From Rhodotorula mucilaginosa (lineage: Eukaryota > Basidiomycota > Microbotryomycetes > Sporidiobolales > Sporidiobolaceae), in the NCBI GenBank assembly GCA_034406715.1, contig CP137868.1:1240001-1304000 (forward strand): a DNA stretch of 64,000 nucleotides. The letters are read 5' to 3'. Shown piece by piece: positions 55,601 to 64,000 of this stretch; positions within the stretch are counted from its first letter, which is position 1; every line of letters starts with the position of its first letter. The notes under the pieces were generated by a model, which saw nothing but the letters and a program-made list of their open reading frames with translations, searched no databases and was not told the origin of the DNA. Position numbers and translations under genes: made by a program.

Positions 55601-57154
55601 CCGGACTTCTTGCACGATGTCTCGGTGCGGCTGCGAAAACTCACGCGCTCGCAAAACCGCCCCACGCGTTGTCGCCTGTCTGCTTCTCGATCAACTCGTG
55701 GAAGTTGAAGTCACGGTCGAATTGGTCCGTCTCGGTACGAGGATAACTGAGGATACCGCGTTGGTACAAAGCTTCGGCGCACTGCGCCGAGGTAAATCTC
55801 GTCAGCGAAATCGCTTGGGACATGTCACACAGATGGCGAGACGTTGCTTACTTCGAGCACCCGCTTCGGAGACATGCGCAAGAGCCGAGAGCCCGTCTTT
55901 TGCAGCTCGACTGTCGTCAGCGGGAGAGGTTTCCTGCGTTGTGCCCGGGCTTGTCAACCGGGGCCTTCTCGAAGACAGTTTTCTGTGCCCGCACGACTTA
56001 CCATTTCTGGGTCGGCTTGGTCTCCCATCGAGTGACCGTCGCTTCTGGATCCATCTCGACCATAGTAAAGACCGCTTCGGCTATTTGCTGGTCGTATAGT
56101 CGCCCTCGCCGCCAAGAGAACGAGGTCGTTTGCCCTTCTCGATTCAGGCCGACGTGGATGTACCAGAACGGTTCGGGAACGAAGGCGTTGACGCGCTCGT
56201 ATTGATCGACGACGAACCCGAGCGTGGGGAATTGGCATGGGCCTGTGCGTGACGGGACTTTTAGCTCACGTCGACAACTAGACCGGGAGGCAAGAGTGGT
56301 TTTTGCGGACATACCGTAGCTGACCATCGATTCCTGAAGAGCGGCGACACGCTGCTGAAGCTCGAGAGTCTGTACCCGAGTGAAGATGGAGCCGACGCGA
56401 AGGTCGAGCTCCATGCGAGCCTGGACTGCATCCGCCTGCAGTTGATCGAGGTCGACCGGATTCCGCGCAGCCTGGTTGATCTGGCTACAGTCGACGAGCG
56501 TGTGCGATGTCAGTCCTTGCGAGTGCCTTGCTGAACGATGAGGCGAAGTGCGAACGCAGGGATGATGGCACTGAAGCGAGCCCGCTTGACGACAATGTTT
56601 GGCTTGGCTCGCCGGCAGACGTTGGCGACCATGGCGCCGATGAACTCTCCTTCGCGATCACAATCGGTCCAGATCATCAGGTGGGTGGCTTTCTTGGCTT
56701 CCGCGAGGAGGTTCGCCTCGATGCCGCGGTGGTCGGCGTCCTGTGAGGGGTTTTCTCTTTTAGCATCGGCAACTCCGACTCAGCACACGTCCTCAAGCTC
56801 ACCTGCGTTACGGAGGTCTTGACTCCCGCGTCGAACAGCTGAACCGGATCGCAACTGTGCCACTTGCGGTACTGATCCTCGAAGTCGTTGCTGGTCAAGT
56901 GGCCCGCGACCGCCGTCACGGTGAAGTCGGTGTGTCCGCCGCCGGGGCCGATGCGGTACGAGAACGAGTAGTTCTTGATCCATTTCGGGTTCCGTGCATC
57001 GCGCTGGGCGGGATGCGGAATGGTTTAGCTTGGGAACTGCAGCGAGAGAGTAAGAAGTTGGGCTCCTCACCGTCTGGAACTGGCCACCTGACAGGATCTG
57101 TGTGATGGCCTTGGCGATGGACGGCTTCTCTGCTACGCAGAGCCACTTGACCAT
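52665..57154 (-). CDS. TOP3: DNA topoisomerase III with two GRF fingers and CCHC zinc knuckles
   Basis: Type IA topoisomerase that decatenates DNA with RecQ/Sgs1 and Rmi1. Twenty exons from 57071-57154 to 52665-52801 (others 56803-57003, 56556-56740, 56315-56484, 56002-56242, 55852-55933, 55645-55781, 55356-55579, 55102-55293, 54858-55036, 54674-54799, 54281-54614, 53983-54218, 53837-53930, 53573-53773, 53355-53501, 53124-53279, 52960-53063, 52875-52884); 1079 aa. TOPRIM part: MVKWLCVAEKPSIAKAITQI and MIWTDCDREGEFIGAM. Catalytic Tyr334 lies in RGILSYPRTETDQFD. After an RGG-rich segment come GRF finger 1 (CNCAETAAERTVSKEG...GCGFFAWAD) and finger 2 (CCNCGLKAARLTVSKEG...CDYFSWAD), then five CCHC knuckles of the form CFNCGESGHWSKDCPQG. 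The catalytic part matches TOP3 alpha; the doubled GRF and knuckle array is longer than I would expect. The intron ending at 53931 is the least certain. Confidence 0.92.
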
Positions 57155-57773
57155 CGCCCCGAACGGTGCAAGTGGACTCTAACAACGATCCGCACTCGCC
57201 GCCGTTGCAACCCCACCGAGAAGTCGACTTCGCCTGTCGTGGGACCAAAAGGTCAGCGCTAGGCACGTCGCTCCCGCATGATACGAACACGCCCGACTCA
57301 CCCCTGTGCTCAGCCCTGTGCGTGGACTGACCACTCGCGGCGAAGTTGATCAAACAAGGTACGGAGGGCGAGGGGGAGAAATCGGATCGGCGAGAACGGC
57401 GAGCACGCGATCCGGTTGCTGATCTAGCCAGGGGTCTACCGTGCGTTTCGGGACCTGCCTCGTGTCGCTGGAGCAGCCGCTATGGAGCTCTCTCGTCTCT
57501 CGCCGTCTCGCGACCGTTCCGCGCCGACTTCCGAAGTCAAGTTGACCTTCTCGCGGCGCGCGATGTCAACTTCGACAAACTACGTCGAGTCGGACCGGGA
57601 CCTACCGCTCCTCCTCAGCCTCTCTTGCTCAGTTCTCAGTGTCTATTGCAATTCTCGGGCCGGCCTGTATCAAGTTTGGACAGATGAATATTACACGCAA
57701 CCCGGATGTACAGGGAAGGACCCGTCTCCTGCCTTGTTCGGCCGCAGGTCCACAGCTCGGCGGCGTCTCCGCT
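57155..57773. other. TOP3 promoter / 3' side of paralog B
   Basis: 619 bp between two minus-strand genes. No frame in it shows a motif or host codon bias. The base composition begins to drop in GC toward paralog B. Confidence 0.4.
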
Positions 57774-59188
57774 TCAATCGGTCTCGTAGTAATGCTGCTG
57801 AGCACCCCATCGCCTCATCGCCTCCGCTGCCCATCTGTCTGCATCAATGCTGTACGCTGCGGCTGCCCGTCGACCGATGCGCGGTTCGCCACCGAGGTTG
57901 TGGTATCCATTTTGCGGCCCGGGCTCCGGTGGCCACCTGTAAGCGGCGAGATTGACCGCGCCGTGTATACTCAGTGGGCCACTTGTGGCGAGTGGCTGCT
58001 GGGGCTGAAGGGATGCGTGGGGAACCGGGAGAGTGCTTTGTGGCTGAGGCGAAGCCCAGGGTACAGGAAATGTGTAGAAGTACGCTGGGTCTGCTGGGTT
58101 GCTTGACAGCTTCTCCAGCGTGGACCCAGGCGTGAAGACTTGAGTAGAGCAATGACGCGCCGCATGCAAGGTGTTATTCTGCATTGTGCAGTCAGGATTG
58201 AAAGCAAGTGAGCAGAGCGTCACCTCGTATGTAAAGCAGCACACGGAATGCACGACATACTGTTCGCTCAATCATGCGCTCCATGGTCCAGTACTCCTGT
58301 GAAGGATTACAGATTGTCAAGCAGGGAAGGAATGGAAACACAGGCTGTACTGAGCTCTTACCACCATGTTCAAAGCCTCTGCGTACCGGTACTGGGCGAC
58401 AAGCCTACTCAACACGTCACACAAGACGCAAAGAACTTCAATGAGTCCGCGTTGCGCAAGACTTGGCAGCGCGCAAAATTTCTGCTCGGTCATTGCAGAT
58501 GTGGACCTCTTTTTCAAGGCATCAAAGCGTTGAGTGACATGCTCCGGCATATGTTGTTGACTTGCTAGTATGTGTAGTCGGTCAGTTTGCTCAAGCCATT
58601 GAAAGTACTGCCCGCTGGCTCCTCGCTGTGTTTCGTAGGTTTTCTCGGCGAGTGCCCGCGCCTTTTCGAGGTTTTTACCTGCCAGGCTAACGTCACCCGA
58701 ACGCATATGTACACCCTACGTAGAAGCGCATCAGTACACGGGGCTTAAATGCGCAGGATGACACATACAAAGTCTTCGAGCAAGAGTGGCAGGTTCAGCG
58801 GTATCTGCACAAGACAAACGTCAAACGAACAGTCAAGAAAAAGGACACGATTTGTTGTGCAACTTACCAGGCCCAAAAGCAAGATGTCAAAGGGAAGAGC
58901 GGTCCCTGTATCGGCAGCTGCTTTTAAGGCAGTGTACCGCTGCCCGAGCCAATCACTGATCTTGACCAAGTCCGAAGTCCGTGTCACAGAACCTCGGTTC
59001 AAGCAACGAAGTGTCTTTGACAATATGTCTTCGGCAATGGTGTATACGCTCTTGAGTTTGTGTGCAGGCTCGGGTAGCGGAGAGCCAAGGACGGTCTCGT
59101 AGCGCACAAGGCTGACAAGTTGGCGGTGTTCTGAGAGCACGCGGGACCGGGCGGCGACCTCGTCCTCAGCCTCAACTCGAGTCCCCAT
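57774..59188 (-). CDS. Paralog B of the three-member family
   Basis: Exons 58868-59188, 58769-58804, 58362-58715, 58261-58296 and 57774-58178, all phase 0, give 383 aa, almost the same length as paralog A. Exon 1 has AARSRVLSEHRQLVSLVRYE, LRCLNRG and AADTGTALPFDILLLGL; exon 2 is IPLNLPLLLEDF; exon 3 has FCALPSLAQRGLIEVLCVLC; exon 4 is EYWTMERMIERT; exon 5 has ARHCSTQVFTPGSTLEKLSS and ends GGEPRIGRRAAAAYSIDADR W. Each short exon aligns with its counterpart in A and C. No signal peptide, TM helix or known domain. It lies head-to-tail upstream of nothing but paralog C on the same strand, so B and C form a tandem pair. Mixed third positions set it apart from TOP3 next door. Confidence 0.8.
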
Positions 59189-59804
59189 CGCGTGGCAAAT
59201 ACGGATCAAGGGAATACAAGCGGAAGAGCTCTAGAGGTGGTCGTGGCTCCGGGTTTGCGCGTTTGCGGCGCGGACAAGCCGCGGACACCGAGGGCGGGCT
59301 GTCATAAGCCACGCGCGACGGGGCACGCGGACGAGCGCACTTCGGCATCGAGCGTGTGGCTTGGTACCGCGTGGAAAGCCGCACAGACGGGGAGCTTGGC
59401 GATGCACAAGGCGCAAATGATATCGGAACTTGAAGGCGAGAAAAGGACCTCACGTTGACCGTAAGGATCATTCAGCCGCAAATATCTGTGGAGTATGGGT
59501 TGCCTGCGCTGCATGCAGTGACATCTAAAGCTGTATGCTTGAAAGTCTAGTCTACACGGACTTGATCATAGCCGAGGGTGTCATGACCTTCTCAAACTGC
59601 CGCAAGGTTTCCTTGTGCTTTCGTCCGCGTTTCAAGCGCGTTAATCCAAGGAATGAAGTATCGCTCTCGCACTGCAAAGCAGTTCTAATAATTGCCTCTA
59701 TGCTTGTCCAATCAGTCTCGGAAGGTCGCAAGCGATTATTTGCAGTTGTGTAGATAAACAGCCAGGAAGAAGGAAAGGGTCAGCTCTAACAAGCTAAAAG
59801 GTCC
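59189..59804. other. Intergenic between paralogs B and C
   Basis: 616 bp holding the upstream DNA of B and the downstream DNA of C. Short open frames on both strands have no counterpart in the family exons, so there is no sign of a fourth broken copy here. Confidence 0.45.
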
Positions 59805-61244
59805 CTATGGCAGGCCCCAGCGCTGCTGGGCTCTCCAGTTCCACTCAGCTACATCAACACTGTAGCGACGTGCGGCGCGACGGCTGATGCGAGGCTCGCT
59901 GCCGAGCGAGTGCGCGCCCCCCGTCGGTTGATCCGATCCAGGATCTTCGAGGAGCGCCGAAATGCGCATCCGCTCACGACCCGACGGTACAGATGTAGAA
60001 GCGTTTTGGTCCACTTGCGGATGCGCAGTGGGCAATCCGAGGTTCGCATTGTCGGGCCGGTGCTGGAGCAATGGGCAGGGCACAGGTGGCGGCCAGAAGT
60101 ATTCGGGGTTCTGCGGGTCGCTTGACAACATTTCGAGGGTAGAAGTGCCATTGATGGGCGGGGTGGTGCAGTGACGGGCCATGTTAAAGCTCTCCATCTG
60201 CATCAGCCGGTCCACAAGGGATTAGAAAAGCATCAGCAAACATTCCAATCATCCAGCGGGATAACGCTCCAAGTCCAAGCAGAGAGACTTTGATATACCG
60301 TGCGCTCAATCATGCGCTGCATAGTCCAGTACTCCTGCAAAGCCCCACGCGTTGTCAGTGGAAAGTGGAATAGTGGAATAGTGGGATAGAAACCCGGATT
60401 TGTTCTAGCTCTCACCAACAGAGAGAGAGTCTCGTTGTATTGTTTTTCCGCGACAAGCGAGTTCAGCACTTGGTGCAGGAGGTGAAGGACTTCCGCAATC
60501 CCCCAGTATGCGAGAATCGGGAGTTGGTGGTGACAAACTTTTTCCACCTCAAGCTCGCAGGCAACGAACCAGTCCTGCAGGCGCTTCTTGTCTTGTTCCT
60601 CCAGTAGGTGACGCTCGAGAAGCGTGTGTATTTGTCGACAGCCTTTGAGGACTCCCTTCTTCCGCCCGCCCCAATCGGCAGACGGTCTCGTGACAACAAG
60701 CGCTGCGCGTGCTCGGTTGATCCATTCATCCGCTCTTCCGAAGGCTTCATAACGCCATTGCCCACTCTCAGCCTGTGGAGAGTGCTTGTCATCATGAGGT
60801 TACACCAAGAGAGCACATGTATGCAAGTTTAGACTCGCGTGCAAGAAGCAATGCCCGAGGTTTTCGAGGAGTCTCGGCAAGCTGAGCGGTGCCTGGACAG
60901 AGGCAGTGTCAGCTTGGTCCTCAGGAAAGCGCAGGGACGCCGTGACTTGCGATACCTAGCACCAGAACGTCAAAGCGCAGCGCTCGCCCGTCATTGAGGG
61001 CGGTCTTGAGAGAGTCGAGCCTCTGCTTCAGGCATTGCCACACACTGCCCACGAATTTGTGTGACGCGACGAGGTTCAGGCAGCAGATTGACTTGAACCA
61101 ATCCTGCTCCACCGCCTTGATCCGGTTCCCTTCCGTCAGCGTCGGTTTCGGATACGGTTCTTTGTGCTCAGGTTGATCCCAGACGAGCTCGAACAGCGCG
61201 ACAAGCTGTTCTTGGATGTCATTGAGGCGAGGTTCAGCAGCCAT
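59805..61244 (-). CDS. Paralog C of the three-member family (two unusual exon ends)
   Basis: Likely exons 60951-61244, 60857-60892, 60416-60772, 60299-60334 and 59805-60197; about 371 aa. Exon 1 ends ALRFDVLVLGI, exon 2 is APLSLPRLLENL, exon 3 has ADEWINRARAALVVTRP and LPILAYWGIAEVLHLLHQVL, exon 4 is EYWTMQRMIERT and exon 5 has ARHCTTPPINGTSTLEMLSS and ends SEPRISRRAARRYSVDVAEW, so every family block is present. C is the most divergent in exon 1. Two joins lack a GT donor at the homologous place: after LGI the bases are GCAAGT (a possible GC-AG intron), and after ENL there is no GT or clear GC donor, so the exact end of exon 2 is open. The gene may use shifted sites or may be starting to decay; the long exon 3 is fully open. 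Confidence 0.65.
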
Positions 61245-62174
61245 CTGTCTCGTGGGTTCGGATATGGCCAAGAGGGCTGAAGGGAAAGACAAGGACGACA
61301 GGAAGACGCGCGATCGTGCGACACCTGCGACGCGAACCTTTATCCGGTCCGCGGAGGTGCGTGCGAGAATGCTGCGGACACCGAAGGCGTGACGTACTCC
61401 GGAGCACGAGGAACCTGCGAATTTGCTTCGAATAGCTCTACTTATAGCAGCAACATCGATCGCAAGCGGCTGCGACAAGCATGGGCGACGTCGATGCAAA
61501 GCAGAATAACGATTCCGACGAAGCTGGGCCAGAGCGCTGAGGGCCGGGATAGCTCGCCCGGGTGGCAGAGGACGCGGTGTACGCGCATCCAAGCAGTAGC
61601 AGCTAGTCGGCATGTCTAGCACACGACTACATAGAGCCACCCTCCGTCAGGGAGAGGGAGAGAGAGGGAGAGAGAGGGAGAGAGAGAGGAGCCCCACTCG
61701 ACGTGCTTCCGCGCGACGCCTCGAGCTCAAATTGAACAAGCTGAATTGGATTGGGCGGAGCTATACTTGCCCATAGGCTCGCTGCTGCACGCTAGCAGTG
61801 TAGGCTAACAGCCGCACTCTTACCGCCTCCGCTACGCACCTGACTCGGTACGTTCCCGGAGTCGTCAACCCAATCCTCGACGAGTCAATGGCGATCCATG
61901 TCGGAGAACGAGCCCATGCACAACGCCGCTCGTTGCGCTAGCAGGCAAGCAGAAGGAGGCAGGAAGACGAGCGGTACTCTGGGGCGCAGTCAGCGCCCAT
62001 GACCGCGGAGGACGAGGCGCCGGCGGACAACCGGATGGCACGGCCAAGTCTCTTTGCCAGGTGGCGAAAACGAGGGACCCAGTATGCACAAGCAGAGCCT
62101 TGTACCTATAAAATGGTCTCGAACTGACCTTCTCCCTGCCGCCCCCCTCGCTGTCACGAAAATAGCCGCGCGAC
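61245..62174. other. 930-bp divergent region (paralog C / FGAM synthase)
   Basis: Contains a GA-rich microsatellite and, around 61770-61850, GC-rich sequence with a partial hairpin that I tested as a tRNA and rejected. The ADE6-type promoter should lie in the last few hundred bases. No gene seen. Confidence 0.45.
61651..61689 (+). repeat. GA/GGGA microsatellite
   Basis: About 39 bases of purine-only GAGAGG-type repeat units between paralog C and the FGAM synthase gene. Such tracts often lie in promoters and vary in length. Confidence 0.85.
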
Positions 62175-64000
62175 ATGCTCGTCCTCGCCGGCGCCTCCGT
62201 CTTCCACCCGCCGCAGCGCGCTGCTCTGCTCGCTCGCGTGCACGCTGCTGCGCCGCAAGTCTCTAGCATAGACGCAGTCTACGTCCACTACGTCGAGGCG
62301 GTCGACGCCGCGGCCGAAAAGGTCCTCGCCGACGCGTCGTCAAAGGAACGCAAGGTCCTCGACGCGCTCCTCAAGTACGGCGACGACTATGCGCTTCCCG
62401 AGACTCGTCCGACGGTCGACGTCGCTCTCGAGACTGGAAACGCCCCCGGCGCCATCTGGGTCGTGCCCCGCGCCGGCACCATCTCGCCGTGGTCGTCCAA
62501 GGCGACCGACATTGCGCGCATGTGCACCCTCGACCAGACCGTCCGCCGCATCGAGCGCGGCCTCGTCTTTGTCGTCAAGGCCGAGCACGACAAGGCGCAG
62601 CGCGTCGCACACCTCAGCGCCGCGGCGCCGCACTTGCACGACCGCATGACCCAAGTCTTGCTCGACCAGAAGCCCGCTTCCAGGTCGCTCTTTGAGCGCG
62701 GCAGTCCCGCACCGCTCAAGACGATCGACCTGAAAGACAAGACCGTCGGGGTCGCTCGCGAGACGCTCGTCCGCGCGAACGTCGAACTCGGTCTCGCCCT
62801 CGCGGGAGAAGAGCTCGATTACCTCGTCGACTCGTTCCTCGCTTCGGCCGCCGCCGGCCGGAACCCGACCGACGTCGAACTCTTCATGTTTGCCCAGGTC
62901 AACTCGGAGCACTGCCGTCACAAGATCTTTAACGCCGCGTGGGTCGTCGACGGTGCGGCCAAGGACAACTCGCTCTTTGGCATGATCCGCAACACCCACA
63001 AGCTCGTGCCGGATCACACCATCTCGGCCTACTCGGACAACGCCGCCGTCATCGACGGTTCAGTCGTCCCTCGCTTCGCCGCCGCGCCTTCGGACGTGAG
63101 CACCGCGCCCGTCTACCAGGCCAAGGAGGAGCACATGCCGATCCTGATCAAGGTCGAGACCCACAACCACCCGACCGCCGTCTCGCCCTTCCCCGGTGCC
63201 GCGACCGGTTCGGGCGGTGAGATCCGTGACGAAGGTGCCGTCGGCCGTGGTTCGCGACCGAAAGCCGGTCTCGCCGGGTTCACCGTTTCCAACTTGCGGA
63301 TCCCGGACTTTGTCCAGCCGTGGGAGACCGACTTTGGTAAGCCGGCGCACATCGCTTCGGCGCTTGACATCATGATCGAAGGCCCGCTCGGTTCGAGCGC
63401 GTTCAACAACGAGTTTGGACGACCGGGCTTGACGGGCTACTTCCGCACCTATGCCGAGGAGGTCCCGACCCTCGACAAGGACGGGAACCGCTCGTCCGAG
63501 ATCCGCGGGTACCACAAGCCGATCATGATCGCGGGCGGTTATGGCAACGTCCGTCCCGAGTTTGCGCTCAAGGACAAGATCACGCCCGGCGCTCGGCTGA
63601 TCGTCCTCGGCGGCCCGGGCATGCTCATCGGTCTCGGTGGCGGTGCCGCGTCCTCGATGGCGTCCGGTTCCTCGTCGGCCGACCTCGACTTTGCCTCGGT
63701 CCAGCGCGAGAACCCCGAGATGCAGCGTCGGGCTCAGCAAGTCCTCGACACGTGCGTTTCGCTCGGCTCGGCGAACCCGATCCAGTCTGTGCACGACGTC
63801 GGCGCCGGCGGTCTCTCGAACGCCCTCCCCGAACTCGTCCATGATGCCGACCTCGGCGGCGTGTTCGAGATTCGCGACGTCCTCGTCGACGACCCCGGCA
63901 TGTCGCCGATGGAGATCTGGTGCAACGAGTCGCAGGAGCGTTACGTCCTCGCTGTCGGACCGGAGGACCTCGCCCGCTTTGAGGCGATTGCACAGCGCGA
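62175..64000 (+). CDS. ADE6: FGAM synthase (phosphoribosylformylglycinamidine synthase), 3' end beyond window
   Basis: Fourth step of de novo purine synthesis: FGAR plus glutamine plus ATP to FGAM. The frame is open without introns from the ATG at 62175 to the window end (608 codons). N-terminal PurS-like domain, then linker ending [18 protein letters not shown], then the first AIRS-type synthase domain with [106 protein letters not shown] and [20 protein letters not shown]. These match the eukaryotic/gamma-proteobacterial large PurL (about 1300 aa). The glutaminase domain lies outside the window. Very strong C/G third-position bias suggests high expression, as expected for a purine enzyme. 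Confidence 0.96.
   Translation, partial: MLVLAGASVFHPPQRAALLARVHAAAPQVSSIDAVYVHYVEAVDAAAEKVLADASSKERKVLDALLKYGDDYALPETRPTVDVALETGNAPGAIWVVPRAGTISPWSSKATDIARMCTLDQTVRRIERGLVFVVKAEHDKAQRVAHLSAAAPHLHDRMTQVLLDQKPASRSLFERGSPAPLKTIDLKDKTVGVARETLVRANVELGLALAGEELDYLVDSFLASAAAGRNPTDVELFMFAQVNSEHCRHKIFNAAWVVDGAAKDNSLFGMIRNTHKLVPDHTISAYSDNAAVIDGSVVPRFAAAPSDVSTAPVYQAKEEHMPILIKVETHNHPTAVSPFPGAATGSGGEIRDEGAVGRGSRPKAGLAGFTVSNLRIPDFVQPWETDFGKPAHIASALDIMIEGPLGSSAFNNEFGRPGLTGYFRTYAEEVPTLDKDGNRSSEIRGYHKPIMIAGGYGNVRPEFALKDKITPGARLIVLGGPGMLIGLGGGAASSMASGSSSADLDFASVQRENPEMQRRAQQVLDTCVSLGSANPIQSVHDVGAGGLSNALPELVHDADLGGVFEIRDVLVDDPGMSPMEIWCNESQERYVLAVGPEDLARFEAIAQR

Noticed and set aside
57774-61244. Paralogs B and C as a transposon or virus-like element
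   Set aside because: There are no terminal repeats, target-site duplications, transposase, reverse transcriptase, integrase or capsid motifs, and the genes have several host-style introns each.
61760-61850. Possible tRNA on the minus strand
   Set aside because: A GCGGAG end can pair with CTCCGC about 78 nt away, but the T-loop (GGTTCGA-type B box) is absent and no cloverleaf can be drawn.

Overview
This window looks like a gene-dense, GC-rich nuclear segment from a basidiomycete yeast, most likely a red yeast of the Rhodotorula/Rhodosporidium kind (Pucciniomycotina). That placement is inferred from style: strong C/G bias at third codon positions, many short introns (about 45-110 nt) with a CTGAC-type branch point close to the acceptor, very short intergenic gaps, and basidiomycete-type gene content. 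I could run no database search. All gene models were built by eye from donors, acceptors, reading-frame phase and recognised family motifs. For every multi-exon model except the frame-broken PKA regulatory subunit and the uncertain third paralog, the exon lengths sum to a whole number of codons.

Layout. 0-10 kb: end of a DUF4211 protein, PKA regulatory subunit (with an apparent frameshift), NAA50 N-acetyltransferase, a small GPI-type surface protein, RhoGDI and a DUF1772 membrane protein. 10-16 kb: CCR4-NOT subunit NOT3/NOT5, an unrecognised conserved-looking protein, and PEX11. 16-25 kb: secreted subtilase with PA domain, a type II membrane SGNH/esterase-like protein, and an FCY2-type purine-cytosine permease. 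25-32 kb: CDC123, an HST3/HST4-type sirtuin and an ataxin-3 (Josephin) deubiquitinase. 34-43 kb: MAM3/CNNM membrane protein, mitochondrial ABC exporter ATM1 and a class I histone deacetylase. 43-57 kb: RNA-dependent RNA polymerase, an RBM5/RBM10-like splicing factor, an unrecognised single-TM protein, and DNA topoisomerase III with two GRF fingers and a run of zinc knuckles. 62-64 kb: start of FGAM synthase (purine synthesis).

The part I cannot explain by known families is a three-member paralog family (32572-33983 on +, 57774-59188 and 59805-61244 on -). The proteins are about 370-383 aa and have diverged strongly. They share one gene plan: five coding exons, with phase-0 junctions and two 36-nt exons at the same places. 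They share a C-terminal motif of the form G-x-E-P-(x)n-R-A-A-x-x-Y-(x)n-W-(x)n-R-W. Their codon choice is far less GC-biased than that of their neighbours. I know of no described family with these features; this is the best candidate for something new.

No rRNA, convincing tRNA, CRISPR array, transposon or virus-like element was seen. Most genes are ordinary housekeeping genes (signalling, mRNA decay, peroxisome division, Fe-S export, chromatin, RNAi) and are not an operon-like unit. Several pairs are divergent with very short shared promoters (for example 111 bp between the 13.2-14.4 kb gene and PEX11, and 153 bp between ATM1 and the histone deacetylase).
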